DNA from: Archivesica marissinica
Lineage: Eukaryota; Mollusca; Bivalvia; Venerida; Vesicomyidae
DNA: 64,000 nt
Direction: 5' to 3'
Assembly: GCA_014843695.1 (NCBI GenBank)
Contig: CM026402.1
Coordinates: forward strand, 19,076,396 to 19,140,395
The translations under genes were made by a program, and so were the position numbers. This document shows, one piece after another, positions 23,201 through 37,800 of this stretch (the stretch's first letter is position 1; each line of letters starts with the position of its first letter). The notes beneath the pieces were generated by a model that worked only from the letters and a program-made list of their open reading frames with translations, was not told the DNA's origin and searched no databases.

Positions 23201-24659
23201 GTAATGTTGTCCAAGTACAATCCTCAGGACCCATGTAATGTCGTCCAAGTACAATCCTAATTGTCCATGTAATGTTGCCCAAGTACAATCCTCATGGCCC
23301 ATGTAATGTTGTCAAAGTACAATCCTCATGACTCATGTAATGTTGTCCAAGTACAATCCTCATGACCCATGTAATGTCGTCCAAGTACAATCCTAATTTT
23401 CCATGTAATGTTGCCCAAGTACAATCCTCATGGCCCATGTAATGTTTTCCAAGTACAATCCTCAGGACCCATGTAATATTGCCCAAGTACAATCCTCATG
23501 ACCCATGTAATGTTGCCCAAGTACAATCCTCATGGCTTATGTAATATTTTCCAAGTACAATCCTCATGGCCTATTTAATGTTTTCCAAGTACAATCCTCA
23601 TGACCCCATGTAATGTTGTCCAAGTACAATCATCATGACTCATGTAATGTAGTCCAAGTACAATCCTCGTGATCCATGTAATGTTGCCCAAGTACAATCC
23701 TCATGACCCATGTAATGTTGTCCAAGCAGAAATCTCATGGCCTATGTAATGTTGCCCAAGTACAATCCTCATGACCCATGTACGGTTGTCCAAATACAAT
23801 CCTCATGGCCCATGTAATGTTGCCCAAGTACAATCATCATGGCCCATGTAATGTTTTACAAGTACAATCCTCATGGCCCAGTTAATGTTTTCCAAGTACA
23901 ATCCTCATGGCCCATGTAATGTTGTCCAATTACAATCCTCGTGACCCAAGTAATGTTGTCCAAGTACAATCCTAATTGTCCATGTAATGTTGTCCAAGTA
24001 CAATCCTCATGGCCCATGTAATGTTGTCCAAGTACAATCCTCATGACTCATGTAATGTTGTCCAAGTACAATCGTCATGACCCATGTAATGTTGTCCAAG
24101 TACAATCCTCGTGATCCATGTAATGTTGCCCAAGTACAATCCTCGTGGCCCATTTAATGTTTTCCAAGTACAATCCTCATGACCCATGAAATGTTTTCCA
24201 TATACAATCCTCATGACCAATGTAATGTTGTCCAAGTACAATCCCCATGGCCCATGTAATGTTGTCCAGGTACAATCCTCATGGCCCATGTAATGTTGTC
24301 CAAGTACAATCCTCATGGTCCATGTAATGTTGTCCAAGTACAGTCCTCATGACCCATGTAATGTTGTCCAAGTACAATCCTAATTGGTCATGTAATGTTT
24401 CCCAAGTACAATCCTCATGGCCCATGTAATGTTGTCCATGTACAATCCTCATGACTCATGTAATGTTGTCATAGTACAATCCTCGTAATCCATATAATGT
24501 TGCCCAAGTACAATCCTCGTGGCCCATTTAATGTTTGCCAAGTACAATCCTCATTGCCCATGTAATGTTGTCCAAGTACAATCCTCGTGATCCATGTAAT
24601 GTTTCCCAAGTACAATCCTCGTGGCCTATTTAATGTTTGCCAAGTACCATCCTCATGGC

Positions 24660-27600
24660 CCATGTAATGTTGTCCAAGTACAATCATCATGGCCCATGTA
24701 ATGTTGCCCAAGTACAATCCTCATAACCCATGTAATGTTGTCCAAGTACAATCCTCATGGCCCATGTAATGTTGTCCAAGTACAATCCTCATGGCCCATG
24801 TAATGTTTTCCAAGTATAATCCTCATGGCCCATGTAATATTGTCCAAGTACAATCCTCTTTACCCATGTAATGTTGTCCAAGTATAATCCTAATTGTCCA
24901 TGTAATGTTGTCCAAGTACAATCCTCGTGATCCATGTAATGTTGTCCAAGTACAATCCTCATGGCCCATGTAATGTTGTCCAAGTACAATCCTCATGACC
25001 CATGTAATGTTGTCCAAGTACAATCCTCATGACCCATGTAATGTTGTCCAAGTACAAACCTCATGACCCATGTAATTTTGCCCAAGTACAATCCTCATGA
25101 CCCATGTAATGTTGCCCAAGTACAATCCTCATGACCCATGTAATGTTGTCCAGGTACAATCATCATGACCCATGTAATGTTGCCCAAGTACAGTCCTCAT
25201 GACCCATGTAATGTTGCCCAAGTACAATCCTCATGGCCCATGTAATGTTGCCCAAGTACCATCCCCATGGTCCATGTAATGATTTCCAAATACAATCCTC
25301 ATGACCCATGTAATGTTGTCCAAGTACAATCCTCATGACCCATGTAATGTTGTCCAAGTACAAACCTCATGACCCATGTAATTTTGCCCAAGTACAATCC
25401 TCATGACCCACGTAATGTTGCCCAAGTACAATCCTCATGACCCATGTAATGTTGCCCAAGTACAATCATCATGGCCATTGTAATGTTGCCCAAGTACAAT
25501 CCCCATGGCCCATGTAATGTTTTCCAAATACAATCCTCATGACCCATGTAATGTTGTCCAAGTACAATCCTCATGGCCCATGTAATGTTGTCCAGGTACA
25601 ATCCTCATGGCCCATGTAATGTTTTCCAAGTACAATCCTCATGGCCTATTTAATGTTTTCCAAGCATAATCCTCATGGCCCATGTAAAGTTGTCCAAGTA
25701 CAATCCTCATGACTCATGTAATGTTGTGCAAGTACAATCCTCATGACCCAAGTAATGTTGTCCAAGTACAATCCTAATTGTCCATGTAATGTTGTCCAAG
25801 TACAATCCTCGTTGCCCATTTTTTTTTTTCCAAGTACAATCCCCATGGCCCATGTAATGTTGTCCAAGTACAAACCTCATGACCCATATAATGTTGTCCA
25901 GGTACAATTCTCATGGCCCATGTAATGTTGCCCAAGTACAATCCTCATGACCCATGTAATGTTGTCCAAGTACATTCCTCATGGCCCATGTAATGTTGTC
26001 CAAGTACAATCCACATGACCCATGTAATGTTGTCCATGTACAATCCTCATGGCCCATGTAATGTTGCCCAAGTACAATCCCCATGGCCCATGTAATGTTG
26101 TCCAAATACAATCCTCATGACCCATGTAATGTTGTCCAAGTACAAACCTCATGGCCCAGTTAATGATTTCCAAGTACAATCCTCATGGCCCATGTAATGT
26201 TGTCCAAGTACAATCCTCGTGACCCATGTAATGTTGTCCAAGTACGATCCTAATTGTCCATGTAATGTTGTCCAAGTACGATCCTAATTGTCCATTTAAT
26301 GTTGTCCAAGTACAATCCTCATGGCCCATGTAATGTTGTCCAAGTACAATCCTCATGATTCATGTAATGTTGTCCAAGTACAATCCTCATGACCCATGTA
26401 ATGTCGTCCAAGTACAATCCTAATTGTCCATGTAATGTTGCCCAAGTACAATCCTCATGGCCCATTTAATGTTGTCCAAGTACAATCCTCATGACTCATG
26501 TAATGTTGTCCAAGTACAATCCTCATGACCCATGTAATGTCGTCCAAGTACAATCCTAATTTTCCATGTAATGTTGCCCAAGTACAATCCTCATGGCCCA
26601 TGTAATGTTGTCCAAGTACAATCCTCATGACTCATGTAATGTTGTCCAAGTACAATCCTCATGACCCATGTAATGTTGTCCAAGTACAATGCTCATGGCC
26701 CTTGTAATGTTGTCCAGGTACAATCCTCATGGCCCATGTAATGTTGTCCAAGTACAATCCTCTTGGCCCATGTAATGTTGTCCAAGTACAATCCTCATGG
26801 CCCATGTAATGTTGTCCAAGTACAATCCTCATGACTCATGTAATGTTGTCCAAGTACAATCCTCATGACCCATGTAATGTTGTTCAAGTACAATCCTCGT
26901 GATCCATGTAATGTTGCCCAAGTACAATCCTCGTGGCCCATTTAATGTTTTCCAAGTACAATCCTCATGACCCATGTAATGTTGCCCAAGTACAATCCTC
27001 ATGACCCATGTAATGTTGCCCAAGTACAATCATCATGGCCCTTGTAATGTTGCCCAAGTACAATCCCCATGGCCCATGTAATGTTTTCCAAATACAATCC
27101 TCATGACCCATGTAATGTTGTCCAAGTACAATCCTCATGGCCCATGTAATGTTGTCCAGCTACAATCCTCATGGCCCATGTAATGTTTTCCAAGTACAAT
27201 CCTCATGGCCTATTTAATGTTTTCCAAGTATAATCCTTATGGCCCATGTAAAGTTGTCCAAGTACAATCCTCATGACTCATGTAATGTTGTGCAAGTACA
27301 ATCCTCATGACCCAAGTAATGTTGTCCAAGTACAATACTAATTGTCCATGTAATGTTGTCCAAGTACAATCCTCGTTGCCCATTTAATGTTTTCCAAGTA
27401 CAATCCCCATGGCCCATGTAATGTTGTCCAAGTACAAACCTCATGACCCATATAATGTTGTCCAGGTACAATTCTCATGGCCCATGTAATGTTGCCCAAG
27501 TACAATCCTCATGACCCATGTAATGTTGTCCAAGTACATTCCTCATGGCCCATGTAATGTTGTCCAAGTACAATCCACATGACCCATGTAATGTTGTCCA

Positions 27601-30270
27601 TGTACAATCCTCATGGCCCATGTAATGTTGCCCAAGTACAATCCCCATGGCCCATGTAATGTTGTCCAAATACAATCCTCATGACCCATGTAATGTTGTC
27701 CAAGTACAAACCTCATGGCCCAGTTAATGATTTCCAAGTACAATTCTCATGGCCCATGTAATGTTGTCCAAGTACAATCCTCGTGACCCATGTAATGTTG
27801 TCCAAGTACGATCCTAATTGTCCATGTAATGTTGTCCAAGTACGATCCTAATTGTCCATTTAATGTTGTCCAAGTACAATCCTCATGGCCCATGTAATGT
27901 TGTCCAAGTACAATCCTCATGATTCATGTAATGTTGTCCAAGTACAATCCTCATGACCCATGTAATGTCGTCCAAGTACAATCCTAATTGTCCATGTAAT
28001 GTTGCCCAAGTACAATCCTCATGGCCCATTTAATGTTGTCCAAGTACAATCCTCATGACTCATGTAATGTTGTCCAAGTACAATCCTCATGACCCATGTA
28101 ATGTCGTCCAAGTACAATCCTAATTTTCCATGTAATGTTGCCCAAGTACAATCCTCATGGCCCATGTAATGTTGTCCAAGTACAATCCTCATGACTCATG
28201 TAATGTTGTCCAAGTACAATCCTCATGACCCATGTAATGTTGTCCAAGTACAATGCTCATGGCCCTTGTAATGTTCTCCAGGTACAATCCTCATGGCCCA
28301 TGTAATGTTGTCCAAGTACAATCATCTTGGCCCATGTAATGTTGTCCAAGTACAATCCTCATGGCCCATGTAATGTTGTCCAAGTACAATCCTCATGACT
28401 CATGTAATGTTGTCCAAGTACAATCCTCATGACCCATGTAATGTTGTTCAAGTACAATCCTCGTGATCCATGTAATATTGCCCAAGTACAATCCTCGTGG
28501 CCCATTTAATGTTATCCAAGTAAAATCCTCATGACCCATGTAATGTTGCCCAAGTACAATCCTCATGACCCATGTAATGTTGCCCAAGTACAATCCTCAT
28601 GGCCCATGTAATGTTGCCCAAGTACAATCCTCATTACCAATGTAATGTTGTCCAAGTACAATCCCCATGGCCCATGTAATGTTTTCCAGGTACAATCCTC
28701 ATGGCCCATGTAATATTTTCCAGGTACAATCCTCATGGCCCATGTAATGTTTTCCAGGTACAATCCTCATGGCCCATGTAATATTTTCCAGGTACAATCC
28801 TCATGGCCTATTTAATGTTTTCCAAGTACAATCCTCATGGCCCATGTAATGTTGTCCAAGTACAATCCTCGTGACCCATGTAATGTTGTCCAAGTACAAT
28901 CCTAATTGTCCATGTAATGTTGTCCAAGTACAATCATCATGACTCATGTAATGTTGTCCAAGTACAATCCTCATGAACCATGTAATGTTGTCCAAGTACA
29001 ATCCTCGTGATCCATGTAATGTTGCCCAAGTACAATCCTCGTGGCCCATTTAATGTTTTCCAATTACAATCCTCATGACCCATGTAATGTTACCCAAGTA
29101 CAATCCTAATGACCCATGTAAGGTTGTCCAAATACAATTCTCATGTCCCATGTAATGTTGTCCAGGTACAATCCTCATGACCCATGTAATGTTGCCCAAG
29201 TACAATCCTCATGACCCATGTAATGTTGCCCAAGTACAATCATCATGGCCCAGGTAATGTTGCCCAAGTACAATCCCCATGGCCCATGTAATGTTTTCCA
29301 AATACAATCCTCATGACCCATGTAATGTTGTCCAAGTACAATCCTCATGGCCCATGTAATGTTGTCCAGGTACAATCCTCATGGCCCATGTAATGTTTCC
29401 CAAGTACAATCCTCATGGCCCATGTAATGTTGTCCATGTACAATCCTCATGACTCATGTAATGTTGTCATAGTACAATCCTCGTAATCCATATAATGTTG
29501 CCCAAGTACAATCCTCGTGGCCCATTTAATGTTTGCCATGTACAATCCTCATGACTCATGTAATGTTGTCCTAGTACATTCCTCGTAATCCATATAATGT
29601 TGCCCAAGTACCATCCTCATGGCCCATGTAATGTTTGCCATGTACAATCCTCATGACTCATGTAATGTTGTCCTAGTACAATCCTCGTAATCCATATAAT
29701 GTTGCCCAAGTACAATCCTCATGTCCCATGTAATGTTGTCCAGGTACAATCCTCATGACCCATGTAATGTTGTCCAAGTACAATCATCATGGCCCATGTA
29801 ATGTTGCCCAAGTACAATCCTCATAACCCATGTAATTTTGTCCAAGTACAATCCTCATGGCCCATGTAATGTTGTCCAAGTACAATCCTCATGGCCCATG
29901 TAATGTTTTCCAAGTACAATCCTCATGGCCCATGTAATATTGTCCAAGTACAATCCTCTTTACCCATGTAATGTTGTCCAAGTATAATCCTAATTGTCCA
30001 TGTAATGTTGTCCAAGTACAATCCTCGTGATCCATGTAATGTTGTCCAAGTACAATCCTCATGGCCCATGTAATGTTGTCCAAGTACAATCCTCATGACC
30101 CATGTAATGTTGTCCAAGTACAATCCTCATGACCCATGTAATGTTGTCCAAGTACAAACCTCATGACCGATGTAATTTTGCCCAAGTACAATCCTCATGA
30201 CTCATGTAATGTTGCCCAAGTACAATCCTCATGACACATGTAATGTTGTCCAGGTACAATCATCATGACC
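24660..30270. repeat. Distant duplication inside array A (offset 5,100 bp = 150 monomers)
   Basis: The variant order at 24660-25170, including CCTCATAACCC, CCTCTTTACCC and AGTATAATCCTAATTG monomers, recurs at 29760-30270. The offset is exactly 150 monomers. The sequence between is not part of this repeat. Confidence 0.8.
25400..28527. repeat. 1,564-bp higher-order repeat, 46 monomers, 2 copies
   Basis: Copy 1 (about 25400-26963) and copy 2 (about 26964-28527) carry the same series of monomer variants at an offset of 1,564 bp, 46 times 34. Several 66-codon minus-strand frames are identical between them (25911/27475 and 25979/27543). Boundaries are approximate. Confidence 0.88.
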
Positions 30271-32563
30271 CATGTAATGTTGCCCAAGTACAATCCTCAT
30301 GACCCATGTAATGTTGCCCAAGTACAATCCTCATGGCCCATGTAATGTTGTCCAAGTACAATCCTCATGGCCCATGTAATGTTTTCCAAGTACAATCCTC
30401 ATGACCCATGTAATGTTGTCCAAGTACAATCCTCATGACCCATGTAATGTTGTCCAAGTACAATCCTCATGACCCATGTAATGTTGTCCAAGTACAATCC
30501 TCATGGCCCATGTAATTTGTCCAAGTACAATCCTCATGGCCCATGTAATGTTGTCCAAGTACAATCCTCATGGCCCATGTAATGTTGTCCAAGTACAATC
30601 CTCATGGCCCATGTAATGTTGTCCAAGTACAATCCTCATGGCCCATGTAATGTTGTCCAAGTACAATCCTCATGGCCCATGTAATGTTGTCCAAGTACAA
30701 TCCTCATGGCCCATGTAATGTTGTCCAAGTACAATCCTCATGATCCATGTAATGTTGTCCAAGTACAATCCTCATGGCCCATGTAATGTTTCCAAGTACA
30801 ATCCTCATGGCCCATGTAATGTTGTCCAAGTACAATCCTCATGGCCCATGTAATGTTGTCCAAGTACAATCCTCATGGTACATGTAATGTTGTCCACGTA
30901 CAATCCTCATGACCCATGTAATGTTGTCCAAGTACAATCCTCATGGTACATGTAATGTTGTCCAAGTACAATCCTCATGGTACATGTAATGTTGTCCACG
31001 TACAATCCTCATGGCCCATGTAATGTTGTCCAAGTACAATCCTCATGGCCCATGTAATGTTGTCCAAGTACAATCCTCATGGTACATGTAATGTTGTCCA
31101 CGTACAATCCTCATGACCCATGTAATGTTGTCCAAGTACAATCCTCATGGTACATGTAATGTTGTCCAAGTACAATCCTCATGGTACATGTAATGTTGTC
31201 CACGTACAATCCTCATGACCCATGTAATGTTGTCCACGTACAATCCTCATGACCCATGTAATGTTGTCCAAGTACAATCCTCATGGTACATGTAATGTTG
31301 TCCAAGTACAATCCTCATGGCCCATGTAATGTTGTCCAAGTACAATCCTCATGATCCATGTAATGTTTCCCAGTACAATCCTCATGCCCATGTAATGTTT
31401 GCCAAGTACCATCCTCATGGCCCATGTAATTTTGTCCAAGTACAATCCTAATTGTCCATGTAATGTTGTCCAAGTACAATCCTAATTTCCATGTAATGTT
31501 GCCCAAGTACAATCCTCGTGGCCCATTTAATGTTTTCCAAGTACAATCCTCTTGGCCCATGTAATGTTGTCCAAGTACAATCCTCATGGCCCATGTAATG
31601 TTGTCCAAGTACAATCCTCATGACACATGTAATGTTGTCCAAGTACAATCCTCATGACCCATGTAATGTTGTCCAAGTACAATCCTCGTGATCCATGTAA
31701 TGTTGCCCAAGTACAATCCTCGTGGCCCATTTAATGTTTTCCAAGTACAATCCTCATGACCCATGTAATGTTGCCCAAGTACAATCCTCATGACCCATGT
31801 AATGTTGCCCAAGTACAATCCTTATGGCCCATGTAATGTTGCCCAAGTACAATCCCCATGGCCCATGAAATGTTTTCCAAATACAATCCTCATGACCAAT
31901 GTAATGTTGTCCAAGTACAATCCTCATGGCCCATGTAATGTTTTCCAAGTACAATCCTCATGGCCTATTTAATGTTTTCCAAGTACAATCCTCGTGACCC
32001 ATGTAATGTTTTCCAAGTAAAATCCTAATTGGCCATGTAATGTTGTCCAAGTACAATCATCATGACCCCATGTAATGTTGTCCAAGTACAATCCTCATGG
32101 TACATATAATGTTGTCCAAGTACAATCCTCATGGCCCATGTAATGTTGCCCAAGTAAAATCATCATGGCCCATGTAATGTTGCCCAAGTACAATCCTCGT
32201 GACCCATGAAATGTCGTCCAAGTACAATCTAATTTTCCATGTTATGTTGCCCAAGTACAATCCTCATGGCCCATGTAATGTTGTCCAAGTACAATCCTCA
32301 TGACTCATGTAATGTTGTCCAAGTACATTTATCATGACCCATGTAATGTTGTCCAAGTACAATCCTCGTGATCCATGTAATGTTGCCCAAGTACAATCCT
32401 CGTGGCCCATTTAATGTTTTCCAAGTACAATCCTCATGACCCATGTAATGTTGCCCAAGTACAATCCTCATGGCCCATGTAATGTTGCCCAAGTATAATC
32501 CCCATGGCCCATGAAATGTTTTCCAAATACAATCCTCATGACCAATGTAATGTTGTCCAAGTA

Positions 32564-33563
32564 NNNNNNNNNNNNNNNNNNNNNNNNNNNNNNNNNNNNN
32601 NNNNNNNNNNNNNNNNNNNNNNNNNNNNNNNNNNNNNNNNNNNNNNNNNNNNNNNNNNNNNNNNNNNNNNNNNNNNNNNNNNNNNNNNNNNNNNNNNNNN
32701 NNNNNNNNNNNNNNNNNNNNNNNNNNNNNNNNNNNNNNNNNNNNNNNNNNNNNNNNNNNNNNNNNNNNNNNNNNNNNNNNNNNNNNNNNNNNNNNNNNNN
32801 NNNNNNNNNNNNNNNNNNNNNNNNNNNNNNNNNNNNNNNNNNNNNNNNNNNNNNNNNNNNNNNNNNNNNNNNNNNNNNNNNNNNNNNNNNNNNNNNNNNN
32901 NNNNNNNNNNNNNNNNNNNNNNNNNNNNNNNNNNNNNNNNNNNNNNNNNNNNNNNNNNNNNNNNNNNNNNNNNNNNNNNNNNNNNNNNNNNNNNNNNNNN
33001 NNNNNNNNNNNNNNNNNNNNNNNNNNNNNNNNNNNNNNNNNNNNNNNNNNNNNNNNNNNNNNNNNNNNNNNNNNNNNNNNNNNNNNNNNNNNNNNNNNNN
33101 NNNNNNNNNNNNNNNNNNNNNNNNNNNNNNNNNNNNNNNNNNNNNNNNNNNNNNNNNNNNNNNNNNNNNNNNNNNNNNNNNNNNNNNNNNNNNNNNNNNN
33201 NNNNNNNNNNNNNNNNNNNNNNNNNNNNNNNNNNNNNNNNNNNNNNNNNNNNNNNNNNNNNNNNNNNNNNNNNNNNNNNNNNNNNNNNNNNNNNNNNNNN
33301 NNNNNNNNNNNNNNNNNNNNNNNNNNNNNNNNNNNNNNNNNNNNNNNNNNNNNNNNNNNNNNNNNNNNNNNNNNNNNNNNNNNNNNNNNNNNNNNNNNNN
33401 NNNNNNNNNNNNNNNNNNNNNNNNNNNNNNNNNNNNNNNNNNNNNNNNNNNNNNNNNNNNNNNNNNNNNNNNNNNNNNNNNNNNNNNNNNNNNNNNNNNN
33501 NNNNNNNNNNNNNNNNNNNNNNNNNNNNNNNNNNNNNNNNNNNNNNNNNNNNNNNNNNNNNNN
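32564..33563. other. Assembly gap, exactly 1,000 N
   Basis: This placeholder gap separates the end of array A from the start of the duplicated flank copy B. It is the junction where a false duplication, if present, would have been stitched. Confidence 0.97.
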
Positions 33564-34812
33564 GAAATGGTATAGAAACTATTTTTCGTGTTAGGTGTAG
33601 ATTTTTTAAATTCGGATAGCTACCCGAATTGCTCATATACCGTAACAGTTTTGGTGGAAATATTCTCCCAATGATTTGCTTGTTTATATTCGTCTGCTGG
33701 ACCAGGCACGTGACGATTGCACCAGCCTACCGATACACTCAACGGAATGCTATTGAACTATGTTTCAGCTCTGTCGGCAAAATTAGCCTAGAACTATATC
33801 AATATTTTATATACGGATGACAATGGAAAATACGCCGAGCATAGCCACTCTATTCATTTATAAGATAATCTGGACCTCATGCGTTATCCGTTTTAAGTTG
33901 TTGACATGCCTTAAAGATCTCACTGTCAATTAATGTTGCATTAAGTTCTATCAACTTACTGTGCATATATTTCTGTTTAAAAAATAATACATCTTCATCA
34001 TGGTAGTAAAACACAGTATCTGGGTGGTTAATATCTCTGAAATAAGTAGTATACACTGTATGCTATGGTTAGCATGTTGTGACATTAATATAGACTCATA
34101 TTCACAATCAATCCACATACACTGTATGCTATGGTTAGCATGTTGTGACACTAACAGAGACTCATATTCACAATCAATCCACATACACTGTATGCTATGG
34201 TAAGCATGTTGTGACATTAACAGAGACTCATATTCACAATCAATCCACATACACTGTATGCTATGGTTAGCATGTTGTGACATTAACAGAGTCTCATATT
34301 CACAATCAATCCACATACACTGTATGCTATGGTTAGCATGTTGTGACACTAACAGAGACTCATATTCACAATCAATCCGCCTACACTGTATGCTATGGTT
34401 AGCATGTTGTGACACTAACATACACTCATCTTCACAATCAATCCACATACACTGTATGCTATGGTTAGCATGTTGTGACATTAACAAAATAACATTGTTT
34501 CAAACAACGCTCGTCTCGCCAACATACAATATAACTTGCTTGACAACATTAATGCAAATTTCCCAATTGTTCAACGTGATGTTCTTCCGATAGATCTTTT
34601 TCGGTTTGCGTTCTTTCTATCAGGACATACATATTTAGATATTTGCGTGTTGTTATATTTTGATCTAGATTTGGTTGTAGATATTGTCATATATAGAGAT
34701 TATATTAATTAGGATGTAGATATTATGATATATGTCTATTTGTGTATATAATCTATTGGATACCCACCTGTGTTGTGACGATTCGTCTTTTTGGTATTAT
34801 TATGCCATGCAC
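33564..34812. repeat. Duplicated flank, copy B
   Basis: Counterpart of 12952-14200 (offset 20,612, two substitutions noticed). It begins directly at the gap edge with GAAATGGTATAG. Confidence 0.95.
34051..34485. repeat. 66-bp tandem repeat, 7 copies (copy B)
   Basis: Same copy number and same variant in each unit as the array at 13439-13873; the translated frames are identical. Such a fixed copy number in a minisatellite argues for a very recent duplication or for two assemblies of one locus. Confidence 0.92.
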
Positions 34813-37800
34813 CAAGGTACCACAAATCCTTGTGACTCGTGTAATGTTTTCCAAGTACAATCCTCATGGCATATGTAATGTTGCCCAAGTACAATCATCA
34901 TGGCCCATGTAATGTTGTCCAAGTACAATCCTCATGGCCCATGTAATGTTGTCCAAGTACAATCCTCATGGCCCATGTAATGTTGCACAAGTACAATCCT
35001 CATGGCCCATGTAATGTTGTCCAAGTACAATCCTCATGACCCATGTAATGTTGTCCAAGTACAATCCTCATGACCCATGTAATTTTGCCCAAGTACAATC
35101 CCCATGACCCATGTAATGTTGCCCAAGTACAATCCTCATGACCCATGTAATGTTGCCCAAGTACAATCCTCATGGCCCATGTAATGTTGCCCAAGTACAA
35201 TCCCCATGGCCCATGTAATGTTTTCCAAGTACAATCCTCATGACCCATGTAATGTTGTCCAAGTACAATCCTCATGGCCCATGTAATGTTGTCCAAGTAC
35301 AATCCTCATGACCCATGTAATGTTGTCCAAGTACAATCCTCATGGCCCATGTAATGTTGTCCAAGTACAATCCTCATGACCCATGTAATGTTGTCCAAGT
35401 ACAATCCTCATGGCCCATGTAATGTTGTCCAAGTACAATCCTCATGGTCCATGTAATGTTGTCCAAGTACAATCCTCCTGACCCATGTAATGTTGTACAA
35501 GTACAATCCTCATTGTCCATGTAATGTTGCCCAAGTACAATCCTCATGGCCCATGTAATGTTGTCCAAGTACAATTCTCATGGCCCATGTAATGTTGTCC
35601 AAGTACAATCCTCATGACCCATGTAATGTTGTCCAAGTACAATCCTCATGGCCCATGTAATGTTGCCCAAGTACAATCATCATGGCCCATGTAATGTTGC
35701 CCAAGTACAATCCTCATGGCCCATGTAATGTTGCCCAAGTACAATCCTCGTGACCCATGTAATGTCATCCAAGTACAATCCTAATATTCCATGTAATGTT
35801 GCCCAAGTACAATCCTCATGGCCCATGTAATGTTGTCCAAGTACAATCCTCATGACTCATGTAATGTTGTCCAAGTACAATCCTCATGACTCATGTAATG
35901 TTGTCCAAGTACAATCCTCATGGCCCATGTAATGTTGTCCAAGTACAATCCTAATTGTCCATGTAATGTTGTCCAAGTACAATCCTCCTGACCCATGTAA
36001 TGTTGTACAAGTACAATCCTAATTGTCCATGTAATGTTGCCCAAGTACAATCCTCGTGGCCCATTTAATGTTTTCCAAGTACAATCCCCATGGCCCATGT
36101 AATGTTGTCCAAGTACAATCATCATGACACGTGTAATGTTGTCCAAGTACAATTCTCATGGCCCATGTAATGTTGCCCAAGTACAATCCTCATGACCCAT
36201 GTACTGTTGTCCAAGTACAATCCTCATGGCCCATGTAATCTTGCCCAAGTACAATCATCATGGCCCATGTAATGTTGCCCAAGTACAATCCTCATGGCCC
36301 ATGTAATGTTGCCCAAGTACAATCATCGTGACCCATGTAATGTCATCCAAGTACAATCCTAATATTCCATGTAATGTTGCCCAAGTACAATCCTCATGGC
36401 CCATGAAATGTTGTCCAAGTACAATCCTCATGACTCATGTAATGTTGTCCAAGTACAATCCTCATGACTCATGTAATGTTGTCCAAGTACAATCCTCATG
36501 ACTCATTTAATGTTGTCCAAGTACAATCCTCATGACTCATGTAATGTTGTCCAAGTACAATCCTCATGACCCATGTAATGTTGCCAAAGTACAATCCTCA
36601 TGACCCATGTAATGTTGCCCAAGTACAATCCTCATGACCCATGTAATGTTGCCAAAGTACAATCCTTATGGCCCATGTTATGTTGCCCAAGTACAATCCC
36701 CATGGCCCATGAAATGTTTTCGAAATACAATCCTCATGACCAATGTAATGTTGTCCAAGTACAATCCTCATGGCCCATGTAATGTTTTCCAGGTACAATC
36801 CTCATGGCCCATGTAATGTTTTCCAAGTACAATCCTCATGGCCTATTTAATGTTTTCCAAGTACAATCCTCATGGCCCATGTAATGTTGTCCAAGTACAA
36901 TCCTAATTGTCCATGTAATGTTGTCCAAGTACAATCCTCATGACCCCATGTAATGTTGTCCAAGTACAATCCTCATGGCCCATGTAATGTTGTCCAAGTA
37001 CAATCCTCATGACTCATGTAATGTTGTCCAAGTACAATCCTCATGACCCATGTAATGTTGTCCAAGTACAATTCTCATGACCCATGTAATGTTGTCCAAG
37101 CAGAAATCTCATGGCCCATGTAATGTTGCCCAAGTACAATCCTCATGACCCATGTAAGGTTGTCCAAATACAATCCTCATGGCCCATGTAATGTTGCCCA
37201 AGTACAATCATCATGGCCCATGTAATGTTGTCCATGTACAATCCTCATGGCCCATGTAATGTTTTCCAAGTACAATCCTCATGACCCATGTAATGTTGTC
37301 CAAGTACAATCCTCATGGCCCATGTAATGTTGTCCAAGTACAATTCTCATGGCCCATGTAATGTTTTCCAAGTACAATCCTCATGGCCCATGTAATGTTT
37401 TCCAAGTACAATCCTCATGGCCCATGTAATGTTGTCCAAGTACAATCCTCATGGCCCATGTAATGTTGTCCAAGTACAATCCTCATGGCCCATGTAATGT
37501 TGCCCAAGTACAATCCTCGTGGCCCATTTAATGTTTTCCAAGTACAATCCCCATGGCCCATGTAATGTTGTCCAAGTACAATCATCATGACCCGTGTAAT
37601 GTTGTCCAAGTAAAATTATCATGGCCCATGTAATGTTGCCCAAGTACAATCCTCATGACCCATGTAATGTTGTCCAAGTACAATCCTCATGGCCCATGTA
37701 ATGTTGCCCAAGTACAATCATCATGGCCCATGTAATGTTGCCCAAGTACAATCCTCATGGCCCATGTAATGTTGCCCAAGTACAATCATCGTGACCCATG

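Larger units (their letters stand above)
14201..32563. repeat. 34-bp satellite array A, about 540 copies
   Basis: The unit contains CAAGTACAATCC, CATGGCCCATG and TAATGTTGTC in that order. Main variants are GGCCC/GACCC, TTGTCC/TTGCCC/TTTTCC, CCTCATG/CATCATG/CCCCATG, CTAATTGTCC and CATTTAATG. It starts from a degenerate monomer at 14201 and runs into a gap. The minus-strand consensus is open for two of the three passes of a 102-bp cycle and stops at TGA in the third, which yields dozens of 66- to 104-codon frames starting MYLDNITW. These are periodicity artefacts. No spacer, promoter or gene is seen inside. The array may be heterochromatic satellite. Confidence 0.97.

Noticed and set aside
14201..32563. 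34-bp length as loxP- or FRT-like recombination sites
   Set aside because: The monomer lacks the two long inverted arms around a core found in such sites; only short TTGT/ACAA symmetry is present. The shared length is chance.
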